Below, one piece after another: positions 27,691 to 36,335 of a DNA stretch of 64,000 bases. Within the stretch, counting starts at the first letter, position 1. Each line of letters opens with the position of its first letter. The notes under the pieces were generated by a model that saw nothing but the letters and a program-made list of their open reading frames with translations, did not search any database and was not told the origin of the DNA. This stretch comes from Legionella quateirensis (GTDB taxonomy: Bacteria; Pseudomonadota; Gammaproteobacteria; Legionellales; Legionellaceae). The position numbers and the translations under genes are program-made. The DNA is taken from the NCBI RefSeq assembly GCF_001467955.1, contig NZ_LNYR01000049.1, positions 114,069 through 178,068 of the forward strand, in the 5' to 3' direction.

Positions 27691-27765
27691 CAGGACTTAC
27701 AAAACCCAAAGGTCGAGGCAAAAGGAATTTTTAACGAAGAGACTGGGCGTTTTTCCAATGTCCTG
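27691..27765. repeat. MITE-like element, short form
   Basis: Begins CAGGACTTAC and ends with a degenerate complement TCCTG. The interior carries AAAGGTCGAGGCAAAAGG and TTTTTAACGAAGAGA blocks that recur in the longer copies at 29716-29929 and 56285-56499. It starts 7 bases after the stop of the oxygenase gene. Confidence 0.75.
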
Positions 27766-27844
27766 ATAGAGTAAGGCATTGAGCCATACCAGTACTTTAT
27801 TGATTAATAATGCGATTATTTATTGTCCCCTTTCAGGAGAACAT

Positions 27845-28981
27845 ATGACAGCAAAAAAAGGGACCTATATTTTGACTACTATTGGTCTCCTTCTTGGGAT
27901 TACCCTGGATCTATTGATTCGTAACTCAAGTACCACTGTCTTTTATTACAGTTTAATAACCCTGTTTTGTCTATTATATGCATTCGCCTACAATGGCAAA
28001 AATCAAATACGTTTAGCAGGAACCAGTTTATTAGTTGCTCTGTTTTTATCGCTTCCACTAATTCCGTTTAAAATAGATTTATCCAGTAATCATTACCTGC
28101 ATTTATTTACCTTTCTTCTCGGATTTCCATTTTTTGTCTATGTTGCTCATTCATTCCACTATGCTTACCATCATGACAATACCTGGCGTATCAAGTACAG
28201 CAGTTTATTTGCTGCTGTATGGAATACTCTTCCATTAATATTTGTTGCAAGCATTTTTTGCTCACTGACCAATATGATCATTATGCTTGGCGCAGTCCTG
28301 TTCAAAACAGTTGGCAGCGATTTTTTATGGAAATTATATTTTCATAACCACCATTTCAATTTAATCAGCAGCAGTACTGTATTTTTTATTGGATTAAGTA
28401 TCGGACAGGAACAAATTAAACTGATATACAATTTACGTTTTTTGCTGTTACGTATCATGTATTATCTATTCCCTTTTTTAGCCTTACACAGCATCATCTA
28501 TTTCGTGATGTACAACATCCATAGCTTCTACGGCGAAAAAGTCTTTATTAGTTCAATTATTGTTTTAATACCATTAACCTCTCTGGGCATTATCTTTTTT
28601 AATGCGTGCTATCAAGATGGTACTGTTGAGCTTAAGTACCCGGCCTGGATTCAATTCTTTTTGCGCGTTTATAGAGTCGTTTTATTTATTCTCTTCCTGA
28701 TTTTGACCTACAAAATTTCTAATGAATACTCATTAGATAGTAATCTCTGTGTTTATTTGCTAGTTGGATTATTATTTAGTATCAATTACGCCATCACAGC
28801 ATGGTTTAGCGCTGAAAAAGAAAAAAAATGGATTTATATTGGAAACATTGGAACTGCGATACTTTTTATTATCAGTGTGTTCCTCTTTAATATTCCTTAT
28901 TTGCCATTAGATTTTACACTTGGTGTTAACCATCCCCCCGTTGAACCGATATTATCAGTGTTTGGAGTCAGGAATTCTTAA
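27845..28981 (+). CDS. DUF4153-like polytopic membrane protein
   Basis: 378 residues, around ten hydrophobic helices with very short loops. An YAYHHDNTWRIKYSSLFAA-like segment and the HSIIYFVMYNIHSFYG region suggest the DUF4153 family. ATG 27845 is set by AGGAGA 5 bases upstream; an upstream extension to 27779 has no RBS and crosses into the MITE flank. Function unknown. The family is broadly distributed and sometimes near regulators, but here it stands alone. Confidence 0.72.
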   Translation: MTAKKGTYILTTIGLLLGITLDLLIRNSSTTVFYYSLITLFCLLYAFAYNGKNQIRLAGTSLLVALFLSLPLIPFKIDLSSNHYLHLFTFLLGFPFFVYVAHSFHYAYHHDNTWRIKYSSLFAAVWNTLPLIFVASIFCSLTNMIIMLGAVLFKTVGSDFLWKLYFHNHHFNLISSSTVFFIGLSIGQEQIKLIYNLRFLLLRIMYYLFPFLALHSIIYFVMYNIHSFYGEKVFISSIIVLIPLTSLGIIFFNACYQDGTVELKYPAWIQFFLRVYRVVLFILFLILTYKISNEYSLDSNLCVYLLVGLLFSINYAITAWFSAEKEKKWIYIGNIGTAILFIISVFLFNIPYLPLDFTLGVNHPPVEPILSVFGVRNS

Positions 28982-29235
28982 CCCTTTAAAAAAAAACCAC
29001 AGCATAAAGCAAAAGATATTTGGCTGAATCAGGACTATAATTTACATGATTGTGATGTAAAACAGTACTCGAACTGATTTTTGCGACTATTAGCGAAGTA
29101 ATCCAGAGTGATGTACTGGCAGAATCGCTTACCTGGATAGCTTCACCATATAAGCAAAATAGACATTGGTTTTTGATAGTTACACGTGTCAAAGTCCAGT
29201 GTGAACAAGTTAATTCTTTATTATATGGAGAAAAT

Positions 29236-29487
29236 ATGAAGCCTGAATTATTAAGTACTCTGATGATTTTGTTCGCTTTTTCTTCCAATACCGGAGCCAG
29301 TTCAACTCAATGGTGCTCGTTACAACAATCTCAAAATAAACTTTTGATTCACTCATTACAACTTTCAGAAGATGATGGAGCTCGTTGCTCCGATGGAACT
29401 CGCTGTTCAACAGGATATGATTATTGTTGTTATATCAACGGTACTGAAACCTGTGTTAAAAGTTTGTCAGAGTGTCAAGAAGAATAA
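29236..29487 (+). CDS. Cysteine-rich small secreted protein
   Basis: 83 residues. ATGGAG lies 5 bases before ATG 29236. N-terminal MKPELLSTLMILFAFSSNTG resembles a Sec signal. The mature part has seven cysteines, clustered in RCSDGTRCSTGYDYCCYING and TCVKSLSEC. The C...C...CC...C spacing is reminiscent of small disulfide-knotted eukaryotic domains. It would have to fold in the periplasm or outside the cell. No family recognised. The 250-base gap upstream contains no gene. The following 113 bases lead to a second, even smaller cysteine-rich peptide. Confidence 0.7.
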   Translation: MKPELLSTLMILFAFSSNTGASSTQWCSLQQSQNKLLIHSLQLSEDDGARCSDGTRCSTGYDYCCYINGTETCVKSLSECQEE

Positions 29488-29600
29488 TTCAACAATTAAA
29501 GATATAACAAAACGTAATCATCATCATAACACATTCCTAATGGTTGAATGGGTTCGTTCTTTTTATACTTAATTCGTCATTTAACTAAAAGGAACCCAAA

Positions 29601-29690
29601 ATGAGACAGCAAATAATCGACACCATCATCAAAGCAAAATTAGCAAAAGGCATCATCCATTGTAAATGTTGCCGTGGAATGCATGGTTAA
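29601..29690 (+). CDS. 29-residue cysteine-rich peptide
   Basis: A complete tiny frame: AAAAGGA at 29586-29592 lies 8 bases before the ATG, and translation ends at TAA 29690. The product starts MRQQIIDTIIKAKLAKG and ends HCKCCRGMHG. The first two thirds would form an amphipathic basic helix. The last nine residues contain three cysteines and two histidines, a metal- or disulfide-prone cluster. There is no signal peptide. It lies between a cysteine-rich secreted protein and a GRDP-like gene, with a MITE starting 25 bases downstream. Existence rests on the RBS and the composition; no homologue is known to me. Confidence 0.5.
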   Translation: MRQQIIDTIIKAKLAKGIIHCKCCRGMHG

Positions 29691-29715
29691 TTAATTTAAG
29701 TTTTTATCTCAAGGT

Positions 29716-29929
29716 CAGGACTTACGAACCACCAAAGGTCGAGGCACAGGGAATTGGTGTAACGTCTCAATTACCTCTGAAAATTCGACATCCTGAACGC
29801 AGTGAAGGATCTCCAAAAGCAGGCTCCATACCCGTTTCAGGGGATCTCTCACTTCGTTCGAGATGACTTCTCCCGAACGAATTACCAATACCTTTTAACG
29901 AAGAGATTGGGAGTTGTTCTTAAGACCTG
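29716..29929. repeat. MITE-like element carrying the 81-bp palindrome inside
   Basis: The outer ends are CAGGACTTACGAACC and a degenerate complement ending AAGACCTG. The interior contains the same AAAGGTCGAGGCA and CCTTTTAACGAAGAGATTGG blocks as the short copy at 27691-27765. A whole CATCCTGAAC...GAGATGAC palindrome (about 29791-29867) sits in the centre. The same nesting appears at 56285-56499. Confidence 0.8.
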
Positions 29930-29961
29930 ACTGTTTCGCTAAAAACCAATACAGGTACTAT

Positions 29962-30420
29962 ATGATGAATCATCTACCGCAATTAAATGACGTACTGGAA
30001 TACAAGAATCCAGCCGTAATAAAACGCTTTGCAGCTAATTTTCCCAAAGAAGCTCCGCGGGCCGAGCACCTGTTTACAGAGATGCTGCGTTATTTATGGT
30101 TATGTGAGAAACATTCATGGGATTCAGAGCGCTCCCCTGAAAATCCGGCTCTGCATTTTATTCCGGTGATGCATGAGGAAATGCGCGCCATAGATAATAT
30201 GTGGCATGAATTTATATTAATAACCCGAGATTATCATGACTTTTGTCACCACTATTTCGGTCGCTTTCTTCACCACGAACCGAATATGAGAGAAACTCTG
30301 GACTATTCTGAATCCCAATTCGTTGAGTCTCTCACGTTATTCCTTAATTACGTTTATGAAGTATTGGGTGAAGAAGTGCTCAGGAACTGGTTTGCAGATC
30401 ATCTGCATGAAGCAGCTTGA
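29962..30420 (+). CDS. GRDP-like (glycine-rich domain-containing protein type) small protein
   Basis: 152 residues. The motif EEMRAIDNMWHEFILITRDY followed by CHHYFGRFLHHEP matches the conserved I-D-x-x-W-H-x-H-I/L...Y...C...F-G-x-x-x-H-H-P signature of the DUF1399/GRDP family, here reduced to one unit. The many His, Asp and Cys positions suggest metal binding, but none is proven. Two adjacent ATG codons (29962, 29965) follow AGG. The last 41 bases overlap, in convergent orientation, the end of the LysR gene. Function unknown. Confidence 0.65.
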   Translation: MMNHLPQLNDVLEYKNPAVIKRFAANFPKEAPRAEHLFTEMLRYLWLCEKHSWDSERSPENPALHFIPVMHEEMRAIDNMWHEFILITRDYHDFCHHYFGRFLHHEPNMRETLDYSESQFVESLTLFLNYVYEVLGEEVLRNWFADHLHEAA

Positions 30421-31267
30421 CGGTATTTTTAATGGCTTTTATTAATTCTTTTAAAGCCATAATATCTCGTTGCTCCGGACGATAAGCCAGGTATATTTCA
30501 TCCTGATAACTTGGCATTTCCGGTACAGCCTTTAAAGCTGATCGTACTGTTTTAACAACACTATAGGGTAAAATCCCGATACCAGTTCCGTTTGCAACCA
30601 AACTGGCGATTACGTCCAGATTACTGCTGGTCAATAATCGATAATTGCTTCGCCCCTGTTCACGAAGAGTACTCAGGACTTGTTGTGTTTGCATTAACTC
30701 AGGATCACAAATAATTGTTCCTCCTTGCTCAAAGGACCACTGATAGTCATTTGCCTGCCAAAAACCAACTTCATCCCGATATAATTTTTTTAAAACAATT
30801 CCCGGATGCTGTATGGGATTCACTACTATCCCTACATCTATTGACATATTAATGACCCCCTCAACTATTTTTCTTGATAGATCATGGATCAAGGCAATTT
30901 CCAGATGGGGATAATCCGCTACAAAATCAGGTAATAAAGAGGGAAGAATATGACGCGCCACCGTGGAATGGCACCCCAGAGTAATACTGCCCTGTACTTC
31001 CTGGCAGGAGGCAAGGCTTTCAGATTTAACCCGTTCCCATAACGTTAACAATTCTTTGGTATGACTATGCAACTGGCAACCGGCTTTCGTTAATTTGACC
31101 CCGGTTTTTACTCTCAGGAACAGTGGTGTTCCTATAAAAGTTTCCAAACGTTTGATGGCCTGACTTAATGAAGGTTGACTGATTCCAAGTCGTTCCGAGG
31201 CTCTGGAAAAATTAAGTGTATGACAGACTTCATTGAAATAATATAATTCAGTTGGCGATGCTAACAT
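30380..31267 (-). CDS. LysR-family transcriptional regulator
   Basis: 295 residues with the N-terminal winged helix-turn-helix LNFSRASERLGISQPSLSQA, followed by the type 2 periplasmic-binding-like effector domain (GSITLGCHSTVARHILPSLL onward). The start ATG overlaps the stop of the upstream haem-motif protein as TAATG, so the two are one operon with coupled translation. It probably regulates that operon or a nearby target. The stop lies inside the 3' end of the convergent GRDP-like gene. Confidence 0.92.
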   Translation of the reverse strand: MLASPTELYYFNEVCHTLNFSRASERLGISQPSLSQAIKRLETFIGTPLFLRVKTGVKLTKAGCQLHSHTKELLTLWERVKSESLASCQEVQGSITLGCHSTVARHILPSLLPDFVADYPHLEIALIHDLSRKIVEGVINMSIDVGIVVNPIQHPGIVLKKLYRDEVGFWQANDYQWSFEQGGTIICDPELMQTQQVLSTLREQGRSNYRLLTSSNLDVIASLVANGTGIGILPYSVVKTVRSALKAVPEMPSYQDEIYLAYRPEQRDIMALKELIKAIKNTVKLLHADDLQTSS

Positions 31268-32775
31268 TAACTGTACCCCTCATTGAAAGTCCTGCTTACA
31301 GGAAAAATAACTCTAAATCCAGGCTCCATAATCTGTCCCATAGGATTTTGCGACAGTTCGCTGACCAATACCAATGTACGTAATTCTATCAGGTATTGAT
31401 AGCTGGCTCTTAAGCCAGCAGCAGTAACGATTAACTGACTCAGATCTTGGCTGTATTGTTTGATGTGATCCATGAATACCTGATGAGTATAGACATCACT
31501 TTCTAGATAATCTGCCAACAATGCGGCTCCTTTAAGCTGAGCGCTGTTCTTCCTTAGATTGTTTAAAAACTGGGGCATCCAATCTCCCGTACCTAGTTCA
31601 GGTAATAGCTTTAATAAATCACAACGTTGCGATGAAAACACTGGGTGCATAAAATCAACCATCAAAACTGACTCAGCAAAATGTTTATTGATTACGTTTT
31701 GATGAATCAATTGACGAATCATCCGGATGTCCACCTGTCCTTTAACCGGAGTGAGCCATGCATGATCGGCATCCCTTAATGAAGTTTCAGGAAAGTGCAT
31801 ATCAAAGTCTCGAAGCACATGCTGATAATCCTGGTAAGATACCGATAAATTGATTTGCCCCAGTAAGGGATTAAGCCAAAAAGTTGAAGGAATAGCAACA
31901 CGATGTTCTGAAAGTTCAGTACTGGACTCAAGATTGATTTCATTAGTACAGAATAATGGACGTAATTGTTCCTGTAAGGATAATTTCTTTTGAAACCGTG
32001 TCATACGCCTGCTTCTGGCTAATTTTTCCATTCCAGCTTTTACATCATCGGCGAATAACCCTGCATCGCTTACTTCCTGTATTAGAGCTTTAACCGCACG
32101 ATCTGGAATATTAGGGGTCAGAATTAACGGACGATGTTCCGTCCACCAGTCATTATGCGGTTTGCTCAACTCTTTCAGGATGGGACCGCCTGAGTTATGA
32201 CAGGCTGAGCAACGCATGCGATTGCCAAAATGATGTTCATCCTTAGGATTATCCCGGTACAACCACTTATTGTCTTTATAGGCATCCTCCGAGTCGCCTC
32301 GATAAAACCAACGAACAGAGCTATGATCTATACCTCTGAGCTCATAAAAATTATATAAGCCTTTTTGTTTATCCCAGGCAATAGCCTCTATTAATAATTT
32401 ACGTGGTTCGGGCTGTTGATCCAGGATAATTTCAGAATCGTGTAAATCGGTGAAATAACCCAAAAATAAGTCGCCCCGAGCAATCCAATCGCCTGTAGGT
32501 AATCCTCCATAAACAGATTCAAAAAAACTGAAACTCCCTTGGTGAGGGTTGTTTCTTCCTCGATTAGCAACCATGCTGATCTGCTCTTTCATTCCATGTT
32601 CTTTAACTATTTTTTTAAGCTCATGAATATCCACAGGACAGGATGAAACTTTTGATAGCAATAAAAACAAAGGATCGTTCATACGGGATTCTAAAGGCTG
32701 TTCATTCATATAAACCATACATTGAGCATGAGCCAACGAAGAAACTAACATTAAGCCAACAAAATATGTGTTCAT
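31267..32775 (-). CDS. Exported protein with CxxCH haem motif
   Basis: 502 residues. The signal peptide MNTYFVGLMLVSSLAHAQC ends at an AHA-Q site. A single haem c binding motif CSACH (C189, C192, H193) is followed by NSGGPIL, resembling the haem site of peroxidase-like or photosynthetic-reaction-centre-type cytochromes in which GGP follows. The rest is unassigned, with regularly spaced helices. Predicted periplasmic electron-transfer or peroxidase-like protein. It is the first gene of an operon with a LysR gene and is divergent from a second LysR gene after 92 bases. Haem attachment would need the cytochrome c maturation system elsewhere in the genome. Confidence 0.75.
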   Translation of the reverse strand: MNTYFVGLMLVSSLAHAQCMVYMNEQPLESRMNDPLFLLLSKVSSCPVDIHELKKIVKEHGMKEQISMVANRGRNNPHQGSFSFFESVYGGLPTGDWIARGDLFLGYFTDLHDSEIILDQQPEPRKLLIEAIAWDKQKGLYNFYELRGIDHSSVRWFYRGDSEDAYKDNKWLYRDNPKDEHHFGNRMRCSACHNSGGPILKELSKPHNDWWTEHRPLILTPNIPDRAVKALIQEVSDAGLFADDVKAGMEKLARSRRMTRFQKKLSLQEQLRPLFCTNEINLESSTELSEHRVAIPSTFWLNPLLGQINLSVSYQDYQHVLRDFDMHFPETSLRDADHAWLTPVKGQVDIRMIRQLIHQNVINKHFAESVLMVDFMHPVFSSQRCDLLKLLPELGTGDWMPQFLNNLRKNSAQLKGAALLADYLESDVYTHQVFMDHIKQYSQDLSQLIVTAAGLRASYQYLIELRTLVLVSELSQNPMGQIMEPGFRVIFPVSRTFNEGYS

Positions 32776-32867
32776 TCTGTTCCATCCTCTTATTTAATGA
32801 AAACACTGTATTTGTAACCTTCTTATAAGTAAAATTAATTATTCTTATTGATTCATTAATTTTATTT

Positions 32868-33725
32868 ATGAAACTCTCATCACAGCAATTAGAGGCTTTT
32901 GCAGTGACTGCCAGGACACTAAATTTTTCCAGGGCAGCACAACAGTTGCATATTACTCAATCCGCATTATCGCAACGAATTCAAAAACTGGAGGAACGAC
33001 TGAAGAGTACTTTATTTCTAAGAGGAGCAGGAGGAATAAAATTAACCAGTAGCGGGGAGCATCTGCTTCGCTATTGTACGACTCAAGACGCTCTGGAGCA
33101 GGAATTTCTTATTCATACTGCATTAGCTGATTTTGATAAACTGGTTGGCACCATACGAATCGCCGGATTCTCTACAGTAATGGAGTCCCTCATCATTCCT
33201 GAACTCTCATTGATGCTTCAGGATTTTCCCCAGCTAAATCTTGAACTCCATTCAATGGAAATCAGAGAATTAATACCTGCATTGGAGACCGGCAGAGTAG
33301 ATTTTATCATTACAAGCTATGAAGTTCCGCGTCCAGCAATTAACTATGAATTGCTGGGGTACGAGCAGAATGTACTCATCAAATCAGCAACACGATCAAC
33401 TCCTGATGATGTTTTTCTGGACCATGATAATGAAGACACGATAACTTCAAATTTCTGGCGTATTCAACACTCTGCGCCATCAACATGGCGAACATTTTAT
33501 CTGGATAATATTCATATGATTCTTGCCGGAGTAAAGATGGGGTTGGGAAAAGCTATTGTCCCGATACATCTGGTGCAAGAAGACAAGGCATACTTGATTA
33601 TGGATGAATTCACTCCCTTACGTTCGCCTGTTTATCTCGCCTGTTATAAAGGGAACTCACAACCACAATTGCATCAAGTGCTAAAAAAAAACCTGGGTTG
33701 CATTGCAAAAAAACTCTCATCCTGA
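32868..33725 (+). CDS. LysR-family regulator, ArgP-like
   Basis: 285 residues. LNFSRAAQQLHITQSALSQR is the DNA-binding helix-turn-helix, and ALSQRIQKLEERL is characteristic of the ArgP/IciA branch. The effector domain starts around residue 90 (TIRIAGFSTVMESLIIPEL). Divergent from the haem-protein/LysR operon and convergent with the hexapeptide-repeat gene, which ends only 4 bases beyond. ArgP members regulate lysine/arginine export, but there is no exporter here, so its target is unknown. Confidence 0.88.
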   Translation: MKLSSQQLEAFAVTARTLNFSRAAQQLHITQSALSQRIQKLEERLKSTLFLRGAGGIKLTSSGEHLLRYCTTQDALEQEFLIHTALADFDKLVGTIRIAGFSTVMESLIIPELSLMLQDFPQLNLELHSMEIRELIPALETGRVDFIITSYEVPRPAINYELLGYEQNVLIKSATRSTPDDVFLDHDNEDTITSNFWRIQHSAPSTWRTFYLDNIHMILAGVKMGLGKAIVPIHLVQEDKAYLIMDEFTPLRSPVYLACYKGNSQPQLHQVLKKNLGCIAKKLSS

Positions 33726-33729
33726 AGAT

Positions 33730-34437
33730 TTATTCTGATACTGCTCGAATACTTCCAAGTTTGGCATGTGCTTCCACTGTTTGATTGACCAAAGTATTTC
33801 CATATCCTATCCATGCGCCTTTTTTAATCGTAGTACCGGGGCCTATTTTTGTTGCCATACCAATAAATACATCATCCTCAATGATAACAGGAGACATAAA
33901 AACAAGGCTGCCCACATCGGAATGACAGCTGATGGTTACGTCGCTACCAATAGTGACATTTTTTCCTATTGTAATCAGAGGAGTATCTACCAAATCGATA
34001 TCAAAAGAATTCATAATTTGAAAAGAAACCTTGGCTCCCAAAGCTCGCCAATACAAATATTTCAATACATTGAACGATTGAATGATAAAAATAAACCCAG
34101 TGATTTTTGCAGCTCGGGACAAGGCAAAATGACAAAACCAGGCTATCATCATTCGATTCAATTCCCGTTTATAACGCCCAGGTTTTAATCGGGGTAAACT
34201 GATTCTGATTAAGAAGAGAATCGCAATTAAGGTAAAAAAAAGGATAAATGGTGCCAACGGCAAAACCAACCAGGTTTTTGAGTAGCCGTGATATAGAAAC
34301 AAACCAGTCACACTCATGGCACAAACTGCCGGCATCAAGCTTAAGAATACAGAGATTAAATCAATAAAAAGAAGAGACGAAACGGTTAACTGATTCTTTT
34401 TTTTGGAGGCTTTTTTATTTTTGGCTTTCTCTGTCAT
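33730..34437 (-). CDS. Membrane-anchored left-handed beta-helix (hexapeptide) acyltransferase-like protein
   Basis: 235 residues. The basic N-terminus KNKKASKKKN is followed by two hydrophobic helices within the first 75 residues. The C-terminal half consists of hexapeptide repeats, for example ITIGKNVTIGSDVTISCHSD and VIIEDDVFIGMATKIGPGTT, with further I-G-x-x-x-x repeats. These fold as a left-handed beta helix, as in many O- or N-acetyltransferases and in the C-terminal domain of PglD- or Pls/peptide-synthetase-associated proteins. No substrate can be inferred. Convergent with the ArgP-like gene. Confidence 0.75.
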   Translation of the reverse strand: MTEKAKNKKASKKKNQLTVSSLLFIDLISVFLSLMPAVCAMSVTGLFLYHGYSKTWLVLPLAPFILFFTLIAILFLIRISLPRLKPGRYKRELNRMMIAWFCHFALSRAAKITGFIFIIQSFNVLKYLYWRALGAKVSFQIMNSFDIDLVDTPLITIGKNVTIGSDVTISCHSDVGSLVFMSPVIIEDDVFIGMATKIGPGTTIKKGAWIGYGNTLVNQTVEAHAKLGSIRAVSE

Positions 34438-34527
34438 GACACTGCATTCCTTAAAAACTTATACCCTATTCACTGAGTAACAGGTAATGACATCCATAAT
34501 ACAATCAATAAGAGGAATCTAAAAGTG

Positions 34528-34558
34528 CTCCGGGTGAATGCTATCACTCACCCGGGAG
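34528..34558 (-). terminator. Intrinsic terminator of the Sel1-repeat gene
   Basis: On the minus strand CTCCCGGGTGA pairs with TCACCCGGAG around a 10-base loop, followed by CACTTTTAG. It lies 6 bases beyond the stop codon at 34564. Confidence 0.75.
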
Positions 34559-34563
34559 GTGCG

Positions 34564-35694
34564 TTATTCTGTTTTGGCTTTATAATCATCACTGTATTGC
34601 TGACCTAACATCTTGGCTTTAACCAAATCATCAGCAGTTAGTGATTTTTCAAGATCACTCAGGTTTGCTGATGCTTTATCGTAGCCATGATTTACGGCAG
34701 CACTGAACCAAGCGTAGGCCATTACGGGATCTGCTGTTAATCCAATCCCATCTCGATAATAGATACCCAATTGATTTTGAGCTTTACCGTATCCTTGTTC
34801 CGCAGCCTTACGCATCCACAATACAGATTGCTCCAGATTTTTACCTACTCCATCACCATAGAAGTACATATCACCCAGATTATATTGCGCATTAGCATTA
34901 CCTAAATCGGCACTTTTTTGATACCAATAAGCTGCTTTTTGCAAATCAGACTTGCCCAGTTTTCCTGCATCGTATAAATAACCCAGCTCCAACTGAGATT
35001 TGGCGTGATTTTGGTCTGCTGCTTTTTCAAAATATTGAGACGCTTTATTATAATCTACAGGAACACCATCACCCTGCTCATACATTAAACCAAGATTATA
35101 CTGTGCACTGGCATTACCCATATCTGCTGCCTTGGAATACCATACTATAGCTTCAGCTTTATCTTTTTTCACACCCGTTCCAGTATCGTAATCATAACCA
35201 ATAGCTAAAGCGGCGTTTGAATTTCCCAGTTCAGCAGCTTTTTTATACCAGATCATGGCTGTTTCAGCGCTTTGTGGGACTCCTGAGCCGGTATCATACA
35301 TATAGCCCAGACCATATTGTCCGTCTGGATTATTCTGATCTGCGGCTTTTTGGTACCAGGACAGAGCCTTTTTAAATCCTTCCGGGGTATTCATGTACCA
35401 GTAAAATCCTGCGAGAAGTACCTGGGCGTCGACATTACCCTGGTTTGCTGAGGCTAGCAATAATTGCTCTGTTTTATCCGCATTATAGGCTACACCCTGA
35501 GCATTGTAATACATTTTACCTAACAAATATTGTGCCTTGGCATCCCCTTTTTCCGCTTCAGGACTAAGCAAAATAAATGCCTTTTCATAACGTTTCTGAT
35601 TATAAGCTTCTTCGCCTTCCTGTGTCGTAGCAAAAACATGAGAACTCATTAAAGTAACCAACGAAAGCGATAAAATATATTTCTTCATGTCCAT
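34564..35694 (-). CDS. Exported Sel1-repeat protein, LpnE/EnhC-like
   Basis: 376 residues. Signal peptide KKYILSLSLVTLMSSHVFA. Then eight or nine Sel1/TPR-like repeats of about 36 residues with the A-x-x-x-L-G-x-x-Y-x-x-G pattern, for example AQYLLGKMYYNAQGV, GQYGLGYMYDTGSGV and AQYNLGLMYEQGDGV, running to the C-terminus. Length and layout match Legionella LpnE, a Sel1 protein involved in host-cell entry and vacuole traffic, but several Sel1 paralogues exist and I cannot say which this is. AAGG lies 8 bases before ATG 35694. Probable protein-protein scaffold outside the cytoplasm. Confidence 0.82.
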   Translation of the reverse strand: MDMKKYILSLSLVTLMSSHVFATTQEGEEAYNQKRYEKAFILLSPEAEKGDAKAQYLLGKMYYNAQGVAYNADKTEQLLLASANQGNVDAQVLLAGFYWYMNTPEGFKKALSWYQKAADQNNPDGQYGLGYMYDTGSGVPQSAETAMIWYKKAAELGNSNAALAIGYDYDTGTGVKKDKAEAIVWYSKAADMGNASAQYNLGLMYEQGDGVPVDYNKASQYFEKAADQNHAKSQLELGYLYDAGKLGKSDLQKAAYWYQKSADLGNANAQYNLGDMYFYGDGVGKNLEQSVLWMRKAAEQGYGKAQNQLGIYYRDGIGLTADPVMAYAWFSAAVNHGYDKASANLSDLEKSLTADDLVKAKMLGQQYSDDYKAKTE

Positions 35695-35864
35695 GATATA
35701 AACCTTATTTTAATTAGCTATCGAGTTTAAGTATATTACAAAAAATAAACATTGCACAAAATTAATAATCAAATTGACTCAAGGTTGAATATAAAGGATT
35801 ATTTTTACTTAAAAATATGGAGTATTGTTACTAGGGTGGGTTAACAATTCATCAATTTATTCCC

Positions 35865-36188
35865 ACGTCCCGCGACTCGTTCCTGAGAGATCCTCACAAA
35901 ATTTAACCAGGCCAAAACCGCCTACATACCGCGCTTTATGCGCGGTATCCAGTGCCATGTCACATTTTAATTTGAGCTTTGATGCATTGATTAAGCATCT
36001 CTGGATACCGCGCATAAAGCGCGGTACGTGGGTACTTTAGCATTTGTTATTTAAAAACATGATCTTACATTTAAATTTTGTGACCATCTCTCAGTACTCG
36101 TTCGCAGGATCCAGGGATTCGGTATCATTAACGAACATTATGTATCCACCAAGATCGAACTGGATCCCGCGAACGAGTCGCGGGACGT
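35865..36188. repeat. Nested palindromic elements with an 8-bp duplication
   Basis: Outer arms CGTCCCGCGACTCGTTC (35866-35882) and its complement (about 36172-36188) belong to one element. Inside it a second element runs from CTGAGAGATCC (35883) to ATCTCTCAG (36094), bordered by ACTCGTTC on both sides (35875-35882 and 36096-36103), as expected for a target-site duplication. In its centre a third palindrome has arms at 35922-35951 and 36001-36032, with TACCGCGC...GCGCGGTA in each arm. The whole gap from 35695 to 36335 holds only these repeats and no supported gene. Confidence 0.8.
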
Positions 36189-36335
36189 CGAAATCGGAAT
36201 TGTCAACACCCCCTAATTCACGTAGGATAAAAATAGAAGTAAGGAATGAAGATAGCTTATTTAGATGCCCAATTTCAGGATTCATTTGAAATGGCGCGAG
36301 TAGCTCAATGAAACGAGCATAGGGATGGCTAAATT

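Noticed and set aside
29372-29572. Alternative frame overlapping the secreted Cys-rich gene
   Set aside because: It is out of frame with a gene having a signal peptide and an RBS, and has no start signals itself.
35825-36289. Three small frames (two plus, one minus) in the gap after the Sel1 gene
   Set aside because: They lie within nested palindromes, so their openness follows from the repeat sequence.
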